NCBI RefSeq assembly: GCF_050948215.1
Contig: NC_135151.1
Coordinates: 5,930,220-5,994,219 of the forward strand
Reading direction: 5' to 3'
Source: Halictus rubicundus
Taxonomy: Eukaryota; Arthropoda; Insecta; Hymenoptera; Halictidae
Length of the DNA: 64,000 bases
The notes under the pieces were generated by a model. The model was given only the letters and a program-made list of their open reading frames with translations, was not told where the DNA came from and did not search any database. This document shows positions 1 through 12,254 of this stretch, piece after piece. The translations under genes and the position numbers were made by a program. How positions within the stretch are numbered: position 1 is the stretch's first letter; each line of letters starts with the position of its first letter.

Positions 1-480
1 CGAAAAATATGGGAATACTAATTTTCAAGAAAGTCCAATCATTTTTTTGGTTACGCATCCGCTATATTGAATAAGCCATTTTATTTTTTGTAATTTTGAC
101 ATCAGATTCATATTCGCCGGCCCGAAAAATATGGGAATACTAATTTTTAAAAAAGTCCAATAACTTTTTTGGTTACGCATCCGCCATATTGAATCTGCCA
201 TTTTGTTTTGGTAATTTTTACATCAGATTCATATTCGTCGGCCCGAAACATATGGGAATACTAATTTTCAAGAAAGTCCAATAATTTTTTTGGTTACGCA
301 TCCGCCATATTGAATCTGCCATTTTGTTTTGGTAATTTTGACATCAGATTCATATTCGCCGGCCCGAAAAATATAGGAATACTAATTTTTAAAAAAGCCC
401 AACAATTTTTTTGGTTACGCATCCGTCATATTGTTTTTTGTAATTTTGACATCAGATTTATATTCAGCGACCCGAGAAAC
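1..480. repeat. Tandem repeat, ~121-bp unit, four copies plus a degenerate end; cut by window edge
   Basis: CGAAAAATATGGGAATACTA recurs at 1, 123, 244 and 365, and degenerately at about 474. Each unit also carries TTTTTTTGGTTACGCATCCG and GACATCAGATTCATATTCG. Copies differ by scattered substitutions; the fourth is shortened. The array probably continues to the left of the window. Confidence 0.9.
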
Positions 481-962
481 CTATGAGTATCAATTTTGAA
501 CGAAATTGAAGTACTCCTTCCTATTTTGGCCACGTTTTGGCGCTTTTGGCCCACTGTGCGTTCGCCCGGCGGACTACACGCTGCGATCATGATTTCACAG
601 TTTGTGCACAGAAAATCAATCTCGTTTTTTATAAATACCTCCGCTTCGGTTCTATCCGCCGTTCGGAAACCGCCTCCGTGCAATGTTTCACGGTCTGTTC
701 GAATTCATTGAGAAATATTAGACGTTCCTATTAAAAACACGAAGGTGCCTTTCGTCGCTCGATAAAAAAACCAATGTAACGATAAAAACGATTACGGTAT
801 TTTATGCGTTTCCCGAAGCTATGCAACTTTCGCCGAGAACATTTTTGTCTACTGCGAATAATTTACGATCGAAGAATACGTCACGTTACGAGAATAGCCT
901 GGAACAATACCAATTTGTTAACATAACTTTTTTGTTTCTAATTATTTTCTTACGCAACTGTT
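481..962. other. Non-coding stretch, nothing recognised
   Basis: AT-rich with a short GC-richer patch at 540-680. Overlapping ORFs of 65-85 codons on both strands are unrelated to any family I know and look like chance. Confidence 0.5.
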
Positions 963-1120
963 ATCGACACGTTCGTCACGCTTTTCTGAATAAAATGAGA
1001 CCAAACACGGCACTGTTTGATTCGCGTTTACTCGATGAATTCACGATAATGTGGAACCTCTGTTATCCGAACCTATCTCTACCTCGATAACCTGGGAAAA
1101 TATTCGGTTATCATTATCCA
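963..1120. repeat. Partial foldback element (left arm)
   Basis: Matches the left arm of the elements at 2697 and 31672: cacgttcgtcacgcttttc, then atgagaccaa-cacgg, then GGAACCTCTGTTATCCGAAC. The right arm is missing, being cut soon after by the MITE at 1159. Confidence 0.55.
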
Positions 1121-1158
1121 AGTGCAGATTAACGCGTTCGTTATTTAATATTTTAATA

Positions 1159-1516
1159 TAGAGGGTGGTTGGTAACTGGTGGTATAAACGGAAAGGGGGT
1201 GATTCTACGCGAAAAAAAGAAGTCGAAAATGTAGAATAAAATGTTGTCATCCGAAGCTTCGTTTTCGAGAACATTGAGTTTGAAAACGCAGCCAATGCGC
1301 GTGTTATTCGATAGGAATTGTCTGCTGCGTCTGATCATGACCTACCAATTCTACTTCCTGCGCACACTAAAGCACGCGAACCCGACGGATCTTTAAATTC
1401 GATTTTCTCGAAAACAAAACCTCAAACGAAAAATTTTTATTCTATATTTTCGACTTCTATTCTCGCGTAGAATCACCCCCTTTCCGCTTGTACCACCAGT
1501 TACCAACCACCCTGTA
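1159..1516. mobile_element. MITE with ~75-bp terminal inverted repeats, TA-flanked
   Basis: The left end (GGGTGGTTGGTAACTGGTGG) and the reverse complement of the right end match for about 75 bp, including AAAGGGGGTGATTCTACGCG. The right border reads CCAACCACCCTGTA, so the element is bounded by TA and begins CAGGGTGG, as non-autonomous Tc1/mariner elements do. About 358 bp long with no coding capacity. Confidence 0.85.
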
Positions 1517-1519
1517 TAA

Positions 1520-2696
1520 TCGTTGGAACGTCGAATGCTTAAAGCGTTAATGGGAAACAACAAATAGTGGAATGAAATTTCGCTGCGGACATAAACGGCC
1601 CAGGTTGCGGACGGAGGGTTAAAATGGCAAAGTGTGTAGAACTAATTCGACTGCCTTCAAGTAGATTGCAAGATCGTAATCGTCACACGGGTGGTGTTTG
1701 CGAACGTGTTAAGCCTTTGCTGCTTTTGTGTAAAAATGAATCGTGTTCTACATCGTTACAGATTGCGAATTCAATTGTGTAGATAATAGCACGCGATCGG
1801 TTGGAGGATATCGCAGGGGCTTCGAAAGCGAAAAAGGAAGAAGCGAACGACGGAAAGAGAGATTGCGGAAAGAGAAAAGGTCGCAGCAAAAGACAGAACG
1901 TATAGCTGGCACAGCGGTACACAGATATCGCGAGTGTGCCGTGTTTCCCGATCGATCGCCTCGCCCGAAAACAACGTTTCCCGCCGCGCCGGAGACGCGT
2001 TCGCTAAAAGAAAAAAGAGAAAGAAATCGCTGGGCTGTCTGGCTGGTGGTCTGCTTTTGATCGCCGGAGAAAAGTCGGCCATTTATCCGCTCGGATAAAT
2101 GGAACGGCGAAAAAAAAAAAGGAGAAAGAGAAACATCGTTCGAGCATCGAGATAGGCAACGGGGAAGGAGTCCGAAGAGGGCAGGCCCTGAATCGATTTC
2201 CGACCCGAATAATGCCAGTAATATCCACGGGCTTGAAACTTTCTCTCTCTCTCTCTCTCTCTCTCCCTCTCTCTCTCTCCCCGTTCGAAATTCCGCGGAT
2301 CCTTTAACTCTTTACCCGTTAACCGCTCAGAATTCCTCCTTTCCGAACCGACTGCGACCGCTGCGCTCTTCGTTCGACTCCGAGGAACAAACAAACTTCC
2401 CCGATTTAAGCTTTTAACCCTTCCCCGGATGAAACTTCCCCGAAAATATCAGCCAGTGAGCTTTTCAAGCGGCGAGAATCGGCTTCTTCTTCGTGCAGAT
2501 GATTATTGCAAGGTTTCCTGTTATTCGTTGCCTCCTTCCAAATGCAGTAACGACGAGATACATTTATAGTGGAACAGACTTGGAAAATTTGTTCCCACTA
2601 CCGAGGCCCGGAAGCTTGATCATTGAAATGTTTATCGTAGTTTTTTATAGGTGACTTCTTTCTTCTCAATTAATTTTTGATGAATCTTCCATCGGC
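1520..2696. other. Non-coding stretch with GA-rich and CT microsatellite sequence
   Basis: Purine-rich run at about 1825-1890 and a CT microsatellite at 2242-2280. GC-richer than its surroundings at 1900-2400. ORFs there are low-complexity shadows (RERERE, SFFFF); no conserved coding sequence seen. Confidence 0.6.
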
Positions 2697-3040
2697 ATAT
2701 TCGGGACATTTTTCCGAGTAAAAAGAGATCAAGCACGGTACAGTTCGGACCTTATTTACTTGTTTAATCCACGATTTAGTAGAACCTCCATTATCCGAAC
2801 CGACGATGTCTCCATTATTCGAATACGTGTTCCACATGTTTTAGCAGTTCGATCTAAAGCGGTTCATGTAGAACACGATGTATTGTGCAAATTTGTACAT
2901 ATTTAATCTAACATTGCATTTATCTAAGTAATTGACTGATTAGTTCGGATAATCGAGGTTCTACCGAGTGTATAATACGATACAAGTTGTATTGTTTTTG
3001 GACTCGTTTTAACCAGAAAAATGAGACGATCATGTATCGT
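2697..3040. mobile_element. Foldback / pogo-Tigger-like non-autonomous element
   Basis: Inverted arms: ttccgagtaaaaagagatca...TTGTTTAATCCACGATTTAG at the left, and the complementary order at the right ending gactcgttttaaccagaaaa. Inside the arms an inner inverted pair reads AGAACCTCCATTATCCGAAC / TTCGGATAATCGAGGTTCTA. The same family recurs at 31672 (complete) and in pieces at 963, 33893 and 37905. Confidence 0.65.
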
Positions 3041-3042
3041 AT

Positions 3043-3602
3043 TTGACACTAAACCTACCATGGCCGGTCAAATTAAACTTTTAAAACTTCTGCGTGCAAT
3101 TTCGTACATACAACATGATCACATCGCTGTTTATCTTTACCACTTTTCTTAAAGTATGTGTACAATGTATTTTTCATTACTTATTTCTCGTTTAATTTTT
3201 TTTTTTTTATCCTGCCTACCGCACGAGATAATATCGTATTTAAATAGCTCTTCTAAACCTAAACAATCGGTATAAAAGAAAGGCTACTCTCAATGTGGCA
3301 TGCCCAACTCAAAATAAATGAGACGCTATCAAGTCAAGCACGGGCCTGTTTGATAATACTATTTCATGGCAAATACACCAGAGGTGAACCACACAGTACA
3401 ATTTTGTAAATCGAGGAGAGAGCATCGAAGTATTTTTTATATAATCGTAATTATATGGAAACAAATTTGTATCGTCATTTTATGGAAGACTATTATCTAT
3501 GTTTAATGATATTAACCATAACTTGTTTTAAGGTCTGGTCATAGGAATAGGTAGGAATAGGTATACAAGAAGTATCGGTAGGTTTAACTGGTTTAGTGTT
3601 AA
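3043..3602. mobile_element. piggyBac-type non-autonomous element (TTAA-CACTAAACCTACC ends)
   Basis: Left end TTGACACTAAACCTACC; right end GGTAGGTTTAACTGGTTTAGTGTTAA. Inverted ends joined to TTAA suggest a piggyBac-like target. The 560-bp interior has no ORF of note. A related 212-bp copy is at 43042. Confidence 0.6.
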
Positions 3603-4477
3603 CTGAAACAGAGTTGTTTAATTTAAAAACAGAGTTACTTGATTGAATAGATTGCTGATCTTCGTGAGATACAGAAGCTGAATCAAAATTCTTCGTCCGT
3701 TGATCACTTTAATAAATATACATACGTACGTCACTCGTCCATCTTTCTTCGAAGTGCACAAGATCCTCAGTCTATTTGCAAGCGTTAATATGGTTGGTTT
3801 CATGTTTCCCGAACGGAGTTCCGTTCGCAGCGACTGAGAATAATCATTGACCGACGATTCCAAGGATTCTATCGCGATGTTTCCCGCTAATCCGGAAGAA
3901 CGCTCCTTCGATTAACGCCGATCGATATCGGAACTCGAGCCGGTGTCGTCCCGCGTACTATCCAGATAGAAAAGGAAACGACATTTCCTCGCCGCTAAAG
4001 TAATCCGTCGACGGAAGCGTGACGAAACGGAAACCCAATGGAATTGCAATATCGAACATCGTCGCGCCGATTCTGCGTCTGCAAAGAATATTATCGCGGA
4101 TCCGATCCCGCGTTCTCGTCGAATCGCGCGAACAATTCGGGGCTTCTCTCTCTTTCATTGATCTCTCTTCTCTTTCTTTCTCTCGTTGTTCCCTCTCTCT
4201 CTCTCTTTCCTTTCTCCACTGTTATCTCGTGGCAAGGGAAATTGCGATTGCTCGTTACCACGGGAACCGATCGCTTCTTTTTTTTGTTTAGTGATGAACG
4301 ACACAGGGACGAAGCAGTTTAGAGCTCGTGTTTTGCGTCGGAATAATAGAAGTTGGTTGCATAATAGAAGAAATATCGGAAAATGCATGAAACGTAGATA
4401 TTAGTGAAACGTAATACAGCTTCATTCTATTCTGTGTTTGTACAGATGAGTAACAAATATCACACGAAGGGTTATGT
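3603..4477. other. Non-coding stretch, nothing recognised
   Basis: Mixed composition with a CT-rich patch at 4145-4215. Overlapping ORFs on both strands are low complexity; no gene family recognised. Confidence 0.5.
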
Positions 4478-4563
4478 AAACGAATTCCCTTCTCCGTAAA
4501 TTCCTTGTTTATTTATAGGCAAACGAATTCCCTTCTGCATAAATTCCTTATTTATTTATAGGC
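4478..4563. repeat. Direct duplication, ~51-bp unit, two copies
   Basis: aaacgaattcccttct-c-taaattcctt-tttatttatagg occurs twice in a row. A short local duplication. Confidence 0.75.
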
Positions 4564-4669
4564 GATTGGCACAAAAGAACGAGGAAAAAATTTGATCACC
4601 CTATTAGAGGGTGCTGTCTTCTTATTGTCGCCCCACGCTGTATACAGTGGGGGGAACAGTATGTCCTAT

Positions 4670-4866
4670 ATGTTCTCTATATATGTCGCCAAGGCCTGGA
4701 TGATAAACGTCGCGGGGTTATCCCCACTACCGCGTGGTAGGAGGGGCCACGAAGCTCGACAGACCTTGGACGCCGAGGAGTGTAAACATAACACGGCTCG
4801 GGTATGTCCCCTGGACGATACAAGACGTTGCATAGACCCGTGTTGTTGACATATATCGAGAATTCG
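4670..4866. mobile_element. Short inverted-repeat element (TTCTCTATATATGTC ends)
   Basis: Left end TTCTCTATATATGTCGCCAA; right end TTGACATATATCGAGAATTC. The inner parts (GGATGATAAACGTCGCGGGG, GTATGTCCCCTGGACGATAC) reappear as reverse complement at 39513-39638, inside a channel intron, so this is a dispersed family of 125-195 bp. Confidence 0.7.
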
Positions 4867-6218
4867 CTGTATTTGAAAACGTAACAGTTCGGTCGACACG
4901 GGATCGGAAAAGGTTGTGGAAACAGCTCGATTTTTATTTATTTGCGAAGTTGTTTCTGGTGGAAATTGTTGCATTTTTTGGTCTAAATTATTTCTACGCT
5001 TGTGTCTGAGTTGTATTTTTTGATTGTTACATTAGTGAGTTTTTAAATAATCAAATCATTGGTTCTTAAAATAATCTATTTCGTGGTATTTACCACTTTT
5101 GTTATAATTAATTCGAATAGCAGCTGTGTGTAGTCTGTGTTTGACGAATATACTCGTCATTAATTAATCTGAATTACGCAAGCAGACGCACAGTTTTAAA
5201 ATGAAAGTTCAGTATTAAAAGACTAAGAACAATCGTTTTGCAATGACTAATTGCACCGAGCAACGCCGCGTCGTGTTCGCGTACTGAATAAGTGCACCGT
5301 GTCTGACCACTGCACGACCCTTTCTACTTACGGTAAACGACACGTGCCGGCAGTGCATTATCATCTCCATCTGTTACTTTGCATCGCGTTATTAATGATG
5401 TTACGCGGAATATAAATTTTCAAGAGGAAAGACTGCTTTTTCCAACGCTTCTTTCTTTAATGATCCACGGCGATTGCTTCGCTCGTTATAAATAATTAAA
5501 GCATAAGGGACCATTTTGTCTTTGAAGTTGAATAAGTCGGTTCAAAAAAATCGTACGACAACCAATTTAGACTCATTTTGCATAGAAAAATAGCCACTTT
5601 CGACTGGTATAATTGTAGGTTCCTTTAAAAGTTCCGCTCGCTCTGCATAACATTACATAGTTGGCCAGAATTTTAAAAAATTCTGTTCTTTTTTTTTGTT
5701 ATAACTTTTTTGAAAATCAATACAACTAGAATTTTGAACAAATAACTTTTCAATGCCATCGATACACTATTTTTTGCCAGAGTTGCGGCCATTTGAACTC
5801 GACCCGTTTTCTTAAAGTATAACCATTTCTTAACGTGCTCTTCGCCCGACCAATTTTCGTTTACTTTACGATCAAGCGTAGCTCGCGCACGCCTCTCGTT
5901 ATTAGAATTAATGATTTCGCTATATATCAGCGGGAGTAGAAGTAGCCTGGCGCACACGAACACGTGACCCACTGCTCTAATTCATCGTCGTTTATCGACA
6001 AAAAGAATTGATGACAACGAGCGAGCGCAACTTCGAGGCAGCAGAAAAATTAAAACAACCAATTAAATGTCCGCCCGCCTCCTGTCTCCAGCACTTGACA
6101 CAGAACAGTTTGCTTTCGCACAAAAATCCACATCTAAGATTATTATAACGTAACCGAAGAACATCAGTTATCTTCAACGTATTATTTTCCAACTATTAAA
6201 ATTCTTAAAAGAAGAACT
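4867..6218. other. Non-coding stretch, nothing recognised
   Basis: AT-rich with short GC islands near 5260-5360 and 5840-5980. No ORF resembles a known protein. Confidence 0.5.
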
Positions 6219-7720
6219 CTAAAAGAAAAATATAGTAGAAAGCTCCGTAGTTGCAATTAAAGTAACAGAAAAATATCAATATAAATATTTTGAACCTTTA
6301 AATTTATTAAGAAGAGACTCAAGTGTCTATCTGCCTCCAATGTCTTCCAATTGATGCAGAAAAATATAGTAGAAAGCCCCGTAGTTGCAATTAAAGTAAC
6401 AGAAAAATATCAATATAAATATTTCGAACCTTTAAATTTATTAAGAAAAGACTCAAGTGTCTATCTGCCTCCAATGTCTTCCAATTGATGCAGAAAAATA
6501 TAGTAGAAAGCTCCGCAGTTGCAATTAAAGTAACAGAAAAATATCAATATAAATATTTTGAACCTTTAAATTTTTTAAGAAAAGACTCAAGTGTCTATCT
6601 GCCTCCAACGTCTTCCAATTGGTGCAGAAAAATATAGTAGAAAGCTCCGCAGTTGCAATTAAAGTAACAGAAAAATATCAATATAAATATTTCGAACCTT
6701 TAAATTTATTAAGAAAAGACTCAAGTGTCTATCTGCCTCCAATGTCTTCCAATTGATGCAGAAAAATATAGTAGAAAGCCCCGTAGTTGCAATTAAAGTA
6801 ACAGAGAAATATCAATATAAATATTTCGAACCTTTAAATTTATTAAGAAAAGACTCAAGTGTCTATCTGCCTCCAATGTCTTCCAATTGATGCAGAAAAA
6901 TATAGTAGAAAGCCCCGCAGTTGCAATTAAAGTAACAGAAAAATATCAATATAAATATTTCGAACCTTTAAATTTATTAAGAAAAGACTCAAGTGTCTAT
7001 CTGCCTCCAATGTCTTCCAATTGATGCAGAAAAATATAGTAGAAAGCCCCGTAGTTGCAATTAAAGTAACAGAAAAATATCAATATAAATATTTCGAACC
7101 TTTAAATTTATTAAGAAAAGACTCAAGTGTCTATCTGCCTCCAATGTCTTCCAATTGATGCAGAAAAATATAGTAGAAAGCCCCGTAGTTGCAATTAAAG
7201 TAACAGAAAAATATCAATATAAATATTTCGAACCTTTAAATTTATTAAGAAAAGACTCAAGTGTCTATCTGCCTCCAATGTCTTCCAATTGATGCAGAAA
7301 AATATAGTAGAAAGCCCCGTAGTTGCAATTAAAGTAACAGAAAAATATCAATATAAATATTTCGAACCTTTAAATTTATTAAGAAAAGACTCAAGTGTCT
7401 ATCTGCCTCCAATGTCTTCCAATTGATGCAGAAAAATATAGTAGAAAGCCCCGTAGTTGCAATTAAAGTAACAGAAAAATATCAATATAAATATTTCGAA
7501 CCTTTAAATTTATTAAGAAAAGACTCAAGTGTCTATCTGCCTCCAATGTCTTCCAATTGATGCAGAAAAATATAGTAGAAAGCCCCGTAGTTGCAATCAA
7601 AGTAACAGAAAAATATCAATGTAAATATTTTGAACCTTTAAATTTATTTAGAAAAGACTCAAGTGTCTATCTGCCTCCAACGTCTTCCAATTGATGCAGA
7701 ACAATATGGTACAAAGCACC
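6219..7720. repeat. Satellite-like tandem array, 134-bp unit, about 11 copies
   Basis: The words GATGCAGAAAAATATAGTAG and CAAGTGTCTATCTGCCTCCA recur exactly every 134 bp (unit starts near 6219, 6353, 6487, 6621, 6755, 6889, 7023, 7157, 7291, 7425, 7559, and a partial at 7693). Inner copies differ by only a few bases; the edge copies are more diverged. AT-rich, no coding frame. Confidence 0.95.
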
Positions 7721-8787
7721 ACAGTCTGGTCGCACGAAACACGACCACTAAAAGTCGTCTATTTTCTCGTAGAACGAAGAAAGTGGCGAGTAAATTTCAA
7801 AAATGAAGAGCAACATCTCGTCTCGCGGCAAGGTAATAATGTTTCCCGTCGATCGGGACAAGGCGCGACAGGTTTCATTAATGGAACGACAGAGGGGAAG
7901 ATGGCGGTGAGGAAGGGTGGGGGGGGGGGGGGGGTGCGGTGTTTCCGAGGGAAATCAGAGCCGATCTCTTTGTCCCACGGCTTGTAGCGCTCGCGTGACT
8001 AGTCCCAACGAAACCGAATATCATTAGCCTGAATATCGAGCGAACACGCCCGAACCCCGCGCTTTTGTTTTTCGTCGGCCGGGAGACAGCATGCGAGAGA
8101 GATAGAGAGGGGGGGGGGAGAGAGGGAGAGAGAGAGAGAGAGATCAGACGACAACGACGGTTCCCTCGAGCGTGTGCAGCAGCAGCAGCAGCAGCAGCAT
8201 CGTCCTCCGTGTCCTCGTAAACCATCGAGCAGGACGCGTAGTCCTGGCGCCAGCCTCCTAATAATGGATCGAGGATCGCTGTCGTCGCGACCCACGGAAC
8301 CGAAACGAGTATCACCAACTTTTCATGATCTCCACCGTCGACTTTCTCCTTTCGCCTCCGCCCGCGAAATCTTTTCCGCCGTCCTTTTCGACTCGGAGAA
8401 AAATATTAGCTTGCCCCAAAAGTTCCTCTAGCGACGAGGTTCATGCTGTTAGGCGACTGCGGACAAACAGTCTCGTCATTAGACCGACGATTTTACAAAT
8501 TGCCGAGAAAAATTGGTAGATGCAGCATAGAGCTGTGTGCACACCGAGGCAAGCTACTGTTCTTTGTCGCCTCTTGCTCCTGTTTTTCTTTTCTTACCGA
8601 ATAAAACAAGAACGAGGCGACGAAAGTTGCTCGATGTTGCTTCTGTGTGGACCGTAGCTTATGGGTACAATAGTAAATTCTCCTCTTTAGTACACTCAAC
8701 TTGACGAAATTAAGTAACAGTAGGTATAGTACATTCTACTCTTTACTATTGTACATTCTACCTTTTAGTCCGTTCTATTTGACAATA
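7721..8787. other. Non-coding GC-richer stretch with G run, GA and CAG repeats
   Basis: Contains about 16 consecutive G at 7919-7934, a G9 and GA microsatellite at 8100-8145, and (CAG)8 at about 8176-8199. ORFs across it (polyQ, polyA or polyC depending on frame) are driven by these repeats. It could include an upstream non-coding exon of the channel, but nothing shows that directly. Confidence 0.5.
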
Positions 8788-9088
8788 TTAACACGTTCAC
8801 GGACAGTAAAAATTTCAGTGAGCTGCAAAAATAGACAGGCAATTTTTCTTGAAACTAGTTGTACTATCCGAAATCTGATTAGACGTAAACAATAATAATA
8901 AGTTAACTGTCATTAGTAATGACAGTTGGTCATTACTTTGAAATGTATATTAATTACAAAACCTTAAGGTTGTATAAAACTAAATGAATAAAAATTGGCT
9001 TTAAAATTTGAATGCTACAGCATTCGTGTCATTTTGCATCACTATGAAAATGAATGCTATAGCATTCACACGTCCGCGAACGTGTTAA
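8788..9088. mobile_element. TTAA-flanked MITE with ACACGTTC-GCGGAC ends
   Basis: Left end TTAACACGTTCACGGACAG; right end CACGTCCGCGAACGTGTTAA. The repeated word TGCTATAGCATTC lies near the right end. 301 bp, no coding capacity. The TTAA borders suggest piggyBac-type mobilisation. Confidence 0.7.
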
Positions 9089-10125
9089 ATAAAAGGTCAA
9101 GTTTTAACCCGAGAGGATCACTCACAGACTCTCATGGTTCTATCACTCGATCCTTGTGCTTTCCATGGGGTTTTTATCGCTGATAAAGGAGTCAAAGGTT
9201 AGAAAGATGAATAGAGAGATACTAATAGCCTTTAATATAAAGATACTTAGAGTGTCTAACTTTCCCAGTTCAAGAAAAGCCTTCATTCTCGCGGTTGCCT
9301 GTGGCGCCTTCTGGGTTATCATGGGGTTTCCATGGTTGGACGAGCAGTTGGGGGGAAGAGTGAGTAACAGAGGGATTCTGGGGTCCTCGGTCTTGGTTCC
9401 ATCGAAAGAAAAAGCGAGGTGCACGCGCCAGGAGGTAAACGGGTAAGCGGGTAAGCGGCCCAGCTCGGCTGACGCTTCCGTGGGAGCGAACGCGGCGAAC
9501 TAAATTTAACTCGTTAGCACCGGTCGGTGACTATCTTACGAGCGAGACCGTGTCTCTTTATACCTATCCGTTCGACACCGGGAAAAGTTTGCCGACGGTT
9601 TTGGATCGGCGATCGATGCCCGATAGGACGCGAACGAGTCACCTGGCAGCGCACCTCGGTTCAGGAACCCCGAAAACTTGGCAGAACTTGTCGTTTTTTC
9701 AATCCGCTCCGAGAAAAGAACGCGCAGCGAATGCATATTGTAATGTTCTATTCGGAACACGTACCGCCACAATTCTGGTGTATTACCCATCGAAATGCGA
9801 ATCTCTCTCTCTTTGCACAAAATAACAGTTTATGAAATAATGTCTTTCATGTAAGATATCATCCGGGGAAAATGTTCATTACATGTGCATTCACGTTTTC
9901 AACCTTTCACGTTTTCTCAAAAGTGAGATTTAACACCCAAGTTGTTAGCCAGGTTAATGGTGTCACCTTACAAGAGAACAAACTGTCCATTGCTTGAAAA
10001 CCACTGCTCTATAATAATACAAGAACATCCTGACAATAACAATTTTTCATACACCAAGTCCACGGTGACAGTGTGTTGCTCAGCATGTCTCGTTGCTGAC
10101 GAGACTCAGCATGTATCTGAAAACC
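9089..10125. other. Non-coding stretch, nothing recognised
   Basis: GC-richer at 9440-9760. Three overlapping ORFs of 91-102 codons at 9527-9835 shadow each other on both strands; none has a recognisable motif. Confidence 0.5.
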
Positions 10126-11205
10126 GCGCTGTTAGAAAATCGTCCGGAGAAAATCGCTTAAAGAAAATCATGCAGCAAAAATCGCTTAAATCAAATCTTC
10201 CAGCGAATACGCTGAAAGAAAATCGTCTCGAGAAAATCGCTTAAATAAAATCTTCCATCGAACTCGCTGAAAGAAAGTCGTTCCGAGAAAATCGTTCATA
10301 GAAAATCGCTTAAACAAAAACGTCCAGCAAAAATCGCTTAAATAAAATCGTTCTGCAAAAATCGCTTAAATAAATCTTCCAACGAATTCGCTGAAAGAAA
10401 ATCGTTCAGAAAAAATGACTTAAAGAAAATAGACCAGCGAAAATAGCTTAAAGAAAATCGTCCAGCAAAAATCGCTTAAATAAAATCGTTCAGCTACAAT
10501 CGCTTAAATAAATCTTCCAACGAATTCGTTGAAAGAAAATCGTTCAGAGAAAATCACTTAAAGAAAATAGTCCAGTGAAAATCGCTTAAACAAAATCGTC
10601 CAGCAAAAATCGCTTAAATAAAATCTTCCAGTGAATTTGCTGAAAGAAAACCGTTCCGAGAAAATCGTTCAGCGAAAATAGCTTAAATAAAATCTTCCAT
10701 CGAACTCGCTGAAAGAAAATCGTACAGAGAAAATCACTTAAAGAAAATAGTCCAGCGAAAATCGCTTAAACAAAATCGTCCGGCAAAAATCGGAAAAATA
10801 AAATCGTTCGGCAAAAATCGATTAAATAAAATCGTTCAGCAAAAATCGCTGAAATAAAATCTTCCAACGAATTCGCTGAAGGAAAATCGTTCAGCGGAAA
10901 TCGCTTAAATAAAATCTTCCAACGAATTCGCTGAAGGAAAATCGTTCAGCGAAAATCGCTTAAACAAAATCGTCCAGCAAAAATCGCTTGAATAAAATCG
11001 TTCAGCAAAAATCGCTGAAATAAAATTGTCCAACTTCTTCAGCAAATTCGTTGAAGGAAAATGGTTCAGCGAAAATCGCTTAAACAAAATCGTCCATCAA
11101 AAATTGAATAAAATCGTTCAGCAAAAATCGCTGAAATAAAATCTTCCAGCGAATTCATTGAAAGAAAATCGTCTCGAGAAAATCGCTTAAATAAAATCGT
11201 TTGGA
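10126..11205. repeat. Degenerate minisatellite of ATCGCTTAAA / AAAATCGTYCAGC words
   Basis: About 1.1 kb built from ~27-bp modules: aaaatcgcttaaa-aaaatcgt-cagca, alternating irregularly with taaatcttccaacgaattcg and ctgaaagaaaatcgtt modules. Modules are reshuffled rather than in fixed order. No coding frame persists. Confidence 0.9.
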
Positions 11206-12008
11206 CGGCGGTTTCAATCGGTGGCGTCCGTTTGTTTGCACGGATAATGACCGCACGGAGATCGGCGGCAATTCAATTACCCATAAACCGATTAGCCGGC
11301 AAATCCGTTTCGATATTATATGGACAAGTCCGCGCGAAATGCGTGACGCGGCCGCGTAATTGATTCGACGAGGAGGCCGCGACCCTCGATTGAACCGCGT
11401 GGATCGCAGATCGTTCGTTGGATCTGCCTCGTTGTCACGGCACGCACACACCGGGAGGACTGCCTTTTATTTTCGTCCCTCGCGGACGATCGATCCTGCC
11501 AGTGGTTCGCAGATATTCTGCAATTCCTTTTGGGAAGTCCTTGCGAGAGTGTATCCTCGGTTTTCCCGGATTCCGTTCGCGAGCTTGGCTCTCCCTTCGG
11601 GCCGAAGAAGGCGGTCTCTTCGGTCCTTCGCAGATAGTTCCATTTCAGGAATTGCTTCCTACAAGAAACGCCACTTCCCTCATCGATTCGCCAGGGTTTT
11701 GGCAAGATTTGCCCGGATAAATAGGGAACAGCCCGATGGAGGCCCGGCCCGACCCGGCCCGAACCGCACGCGAGGGGAAAATCTCGCGGATGCACGATTT
11801 TCCGCGAAATTCGGGAACCACGATGCTTTAAACTTAGGATGCGGTTGTACTGAATACCTATTCTGACAATTAGCTCTTGTAAATTATCGAGAAGTTCTTC
11901 AAGTACCAGACCACATAAGGTCTTTTGAAATATACAAAATTATTCACGTTTTCTCGATCTTTTCTTTGCATGGAATTGACATAAACGGAGGAGTCAGAAG
12001 AAACGCAT
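11206..12008. other. Non-coding GC-rich stretch
   Basis: 11210-11830 is GC- and CpG-rich with long overlapping ORFs on both strands (up to 168 codons), but none shows a known domain; long ORFs are expected by chance in GC-rich DNA. A distal promoter or untranslated exon of the downstream gene is possible. Confidence 0.5.
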
Positions 12009-12254
12009 TTAACCCTTAGCACTCGAATGGCGACTGTAAGGCGCCACTAAAAATTGCTGTATCATTATTCAAAATATGTTTTACACTATTAAATTTGTTT
12101 GTATGTAATAAATTACTAAACACTTCAGTATTGTACGAGTAAAATGCAGCATTCTCATGTGTATAACAAAAAAAAAAATATATACAAGGGAAATATTCTG
12201 TCAGAAGAAATGTTTCGTTTCGGAGTTAAAATACCTTCGAGTGCAAAGGGTTAA
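12009..12254 (+). mobile_element. piggyBac-type MITE, family TTAACCCTTTGCACTCG, copy 1
   Basis: Left TTAACCCTTAGCACTCGAA, right TTCGAGTGCAAAGGGTTAA; 246 bp including the TTAA duplications. CCC..GGG ends next to TTAA are typical of piggyBac elements. Internal words (GGCGCCACTAAAAATTG) are shared with the copies at 13011, 13258 and 30691. Confidence 0.85.

Noticed and set aside
7878..8431. Poly-Gln / poly-Ala / poly-Cys ORFs on both strands
   Set aside because: Produced by the CAG and GA/G microsatellites; no conserved flanking protein sequence.
11316..11866. Long overlapping ORFs (159-168 codons) on both strands
   Set aside because: GC-driven chance frames; neither strand has a recognisable domain.
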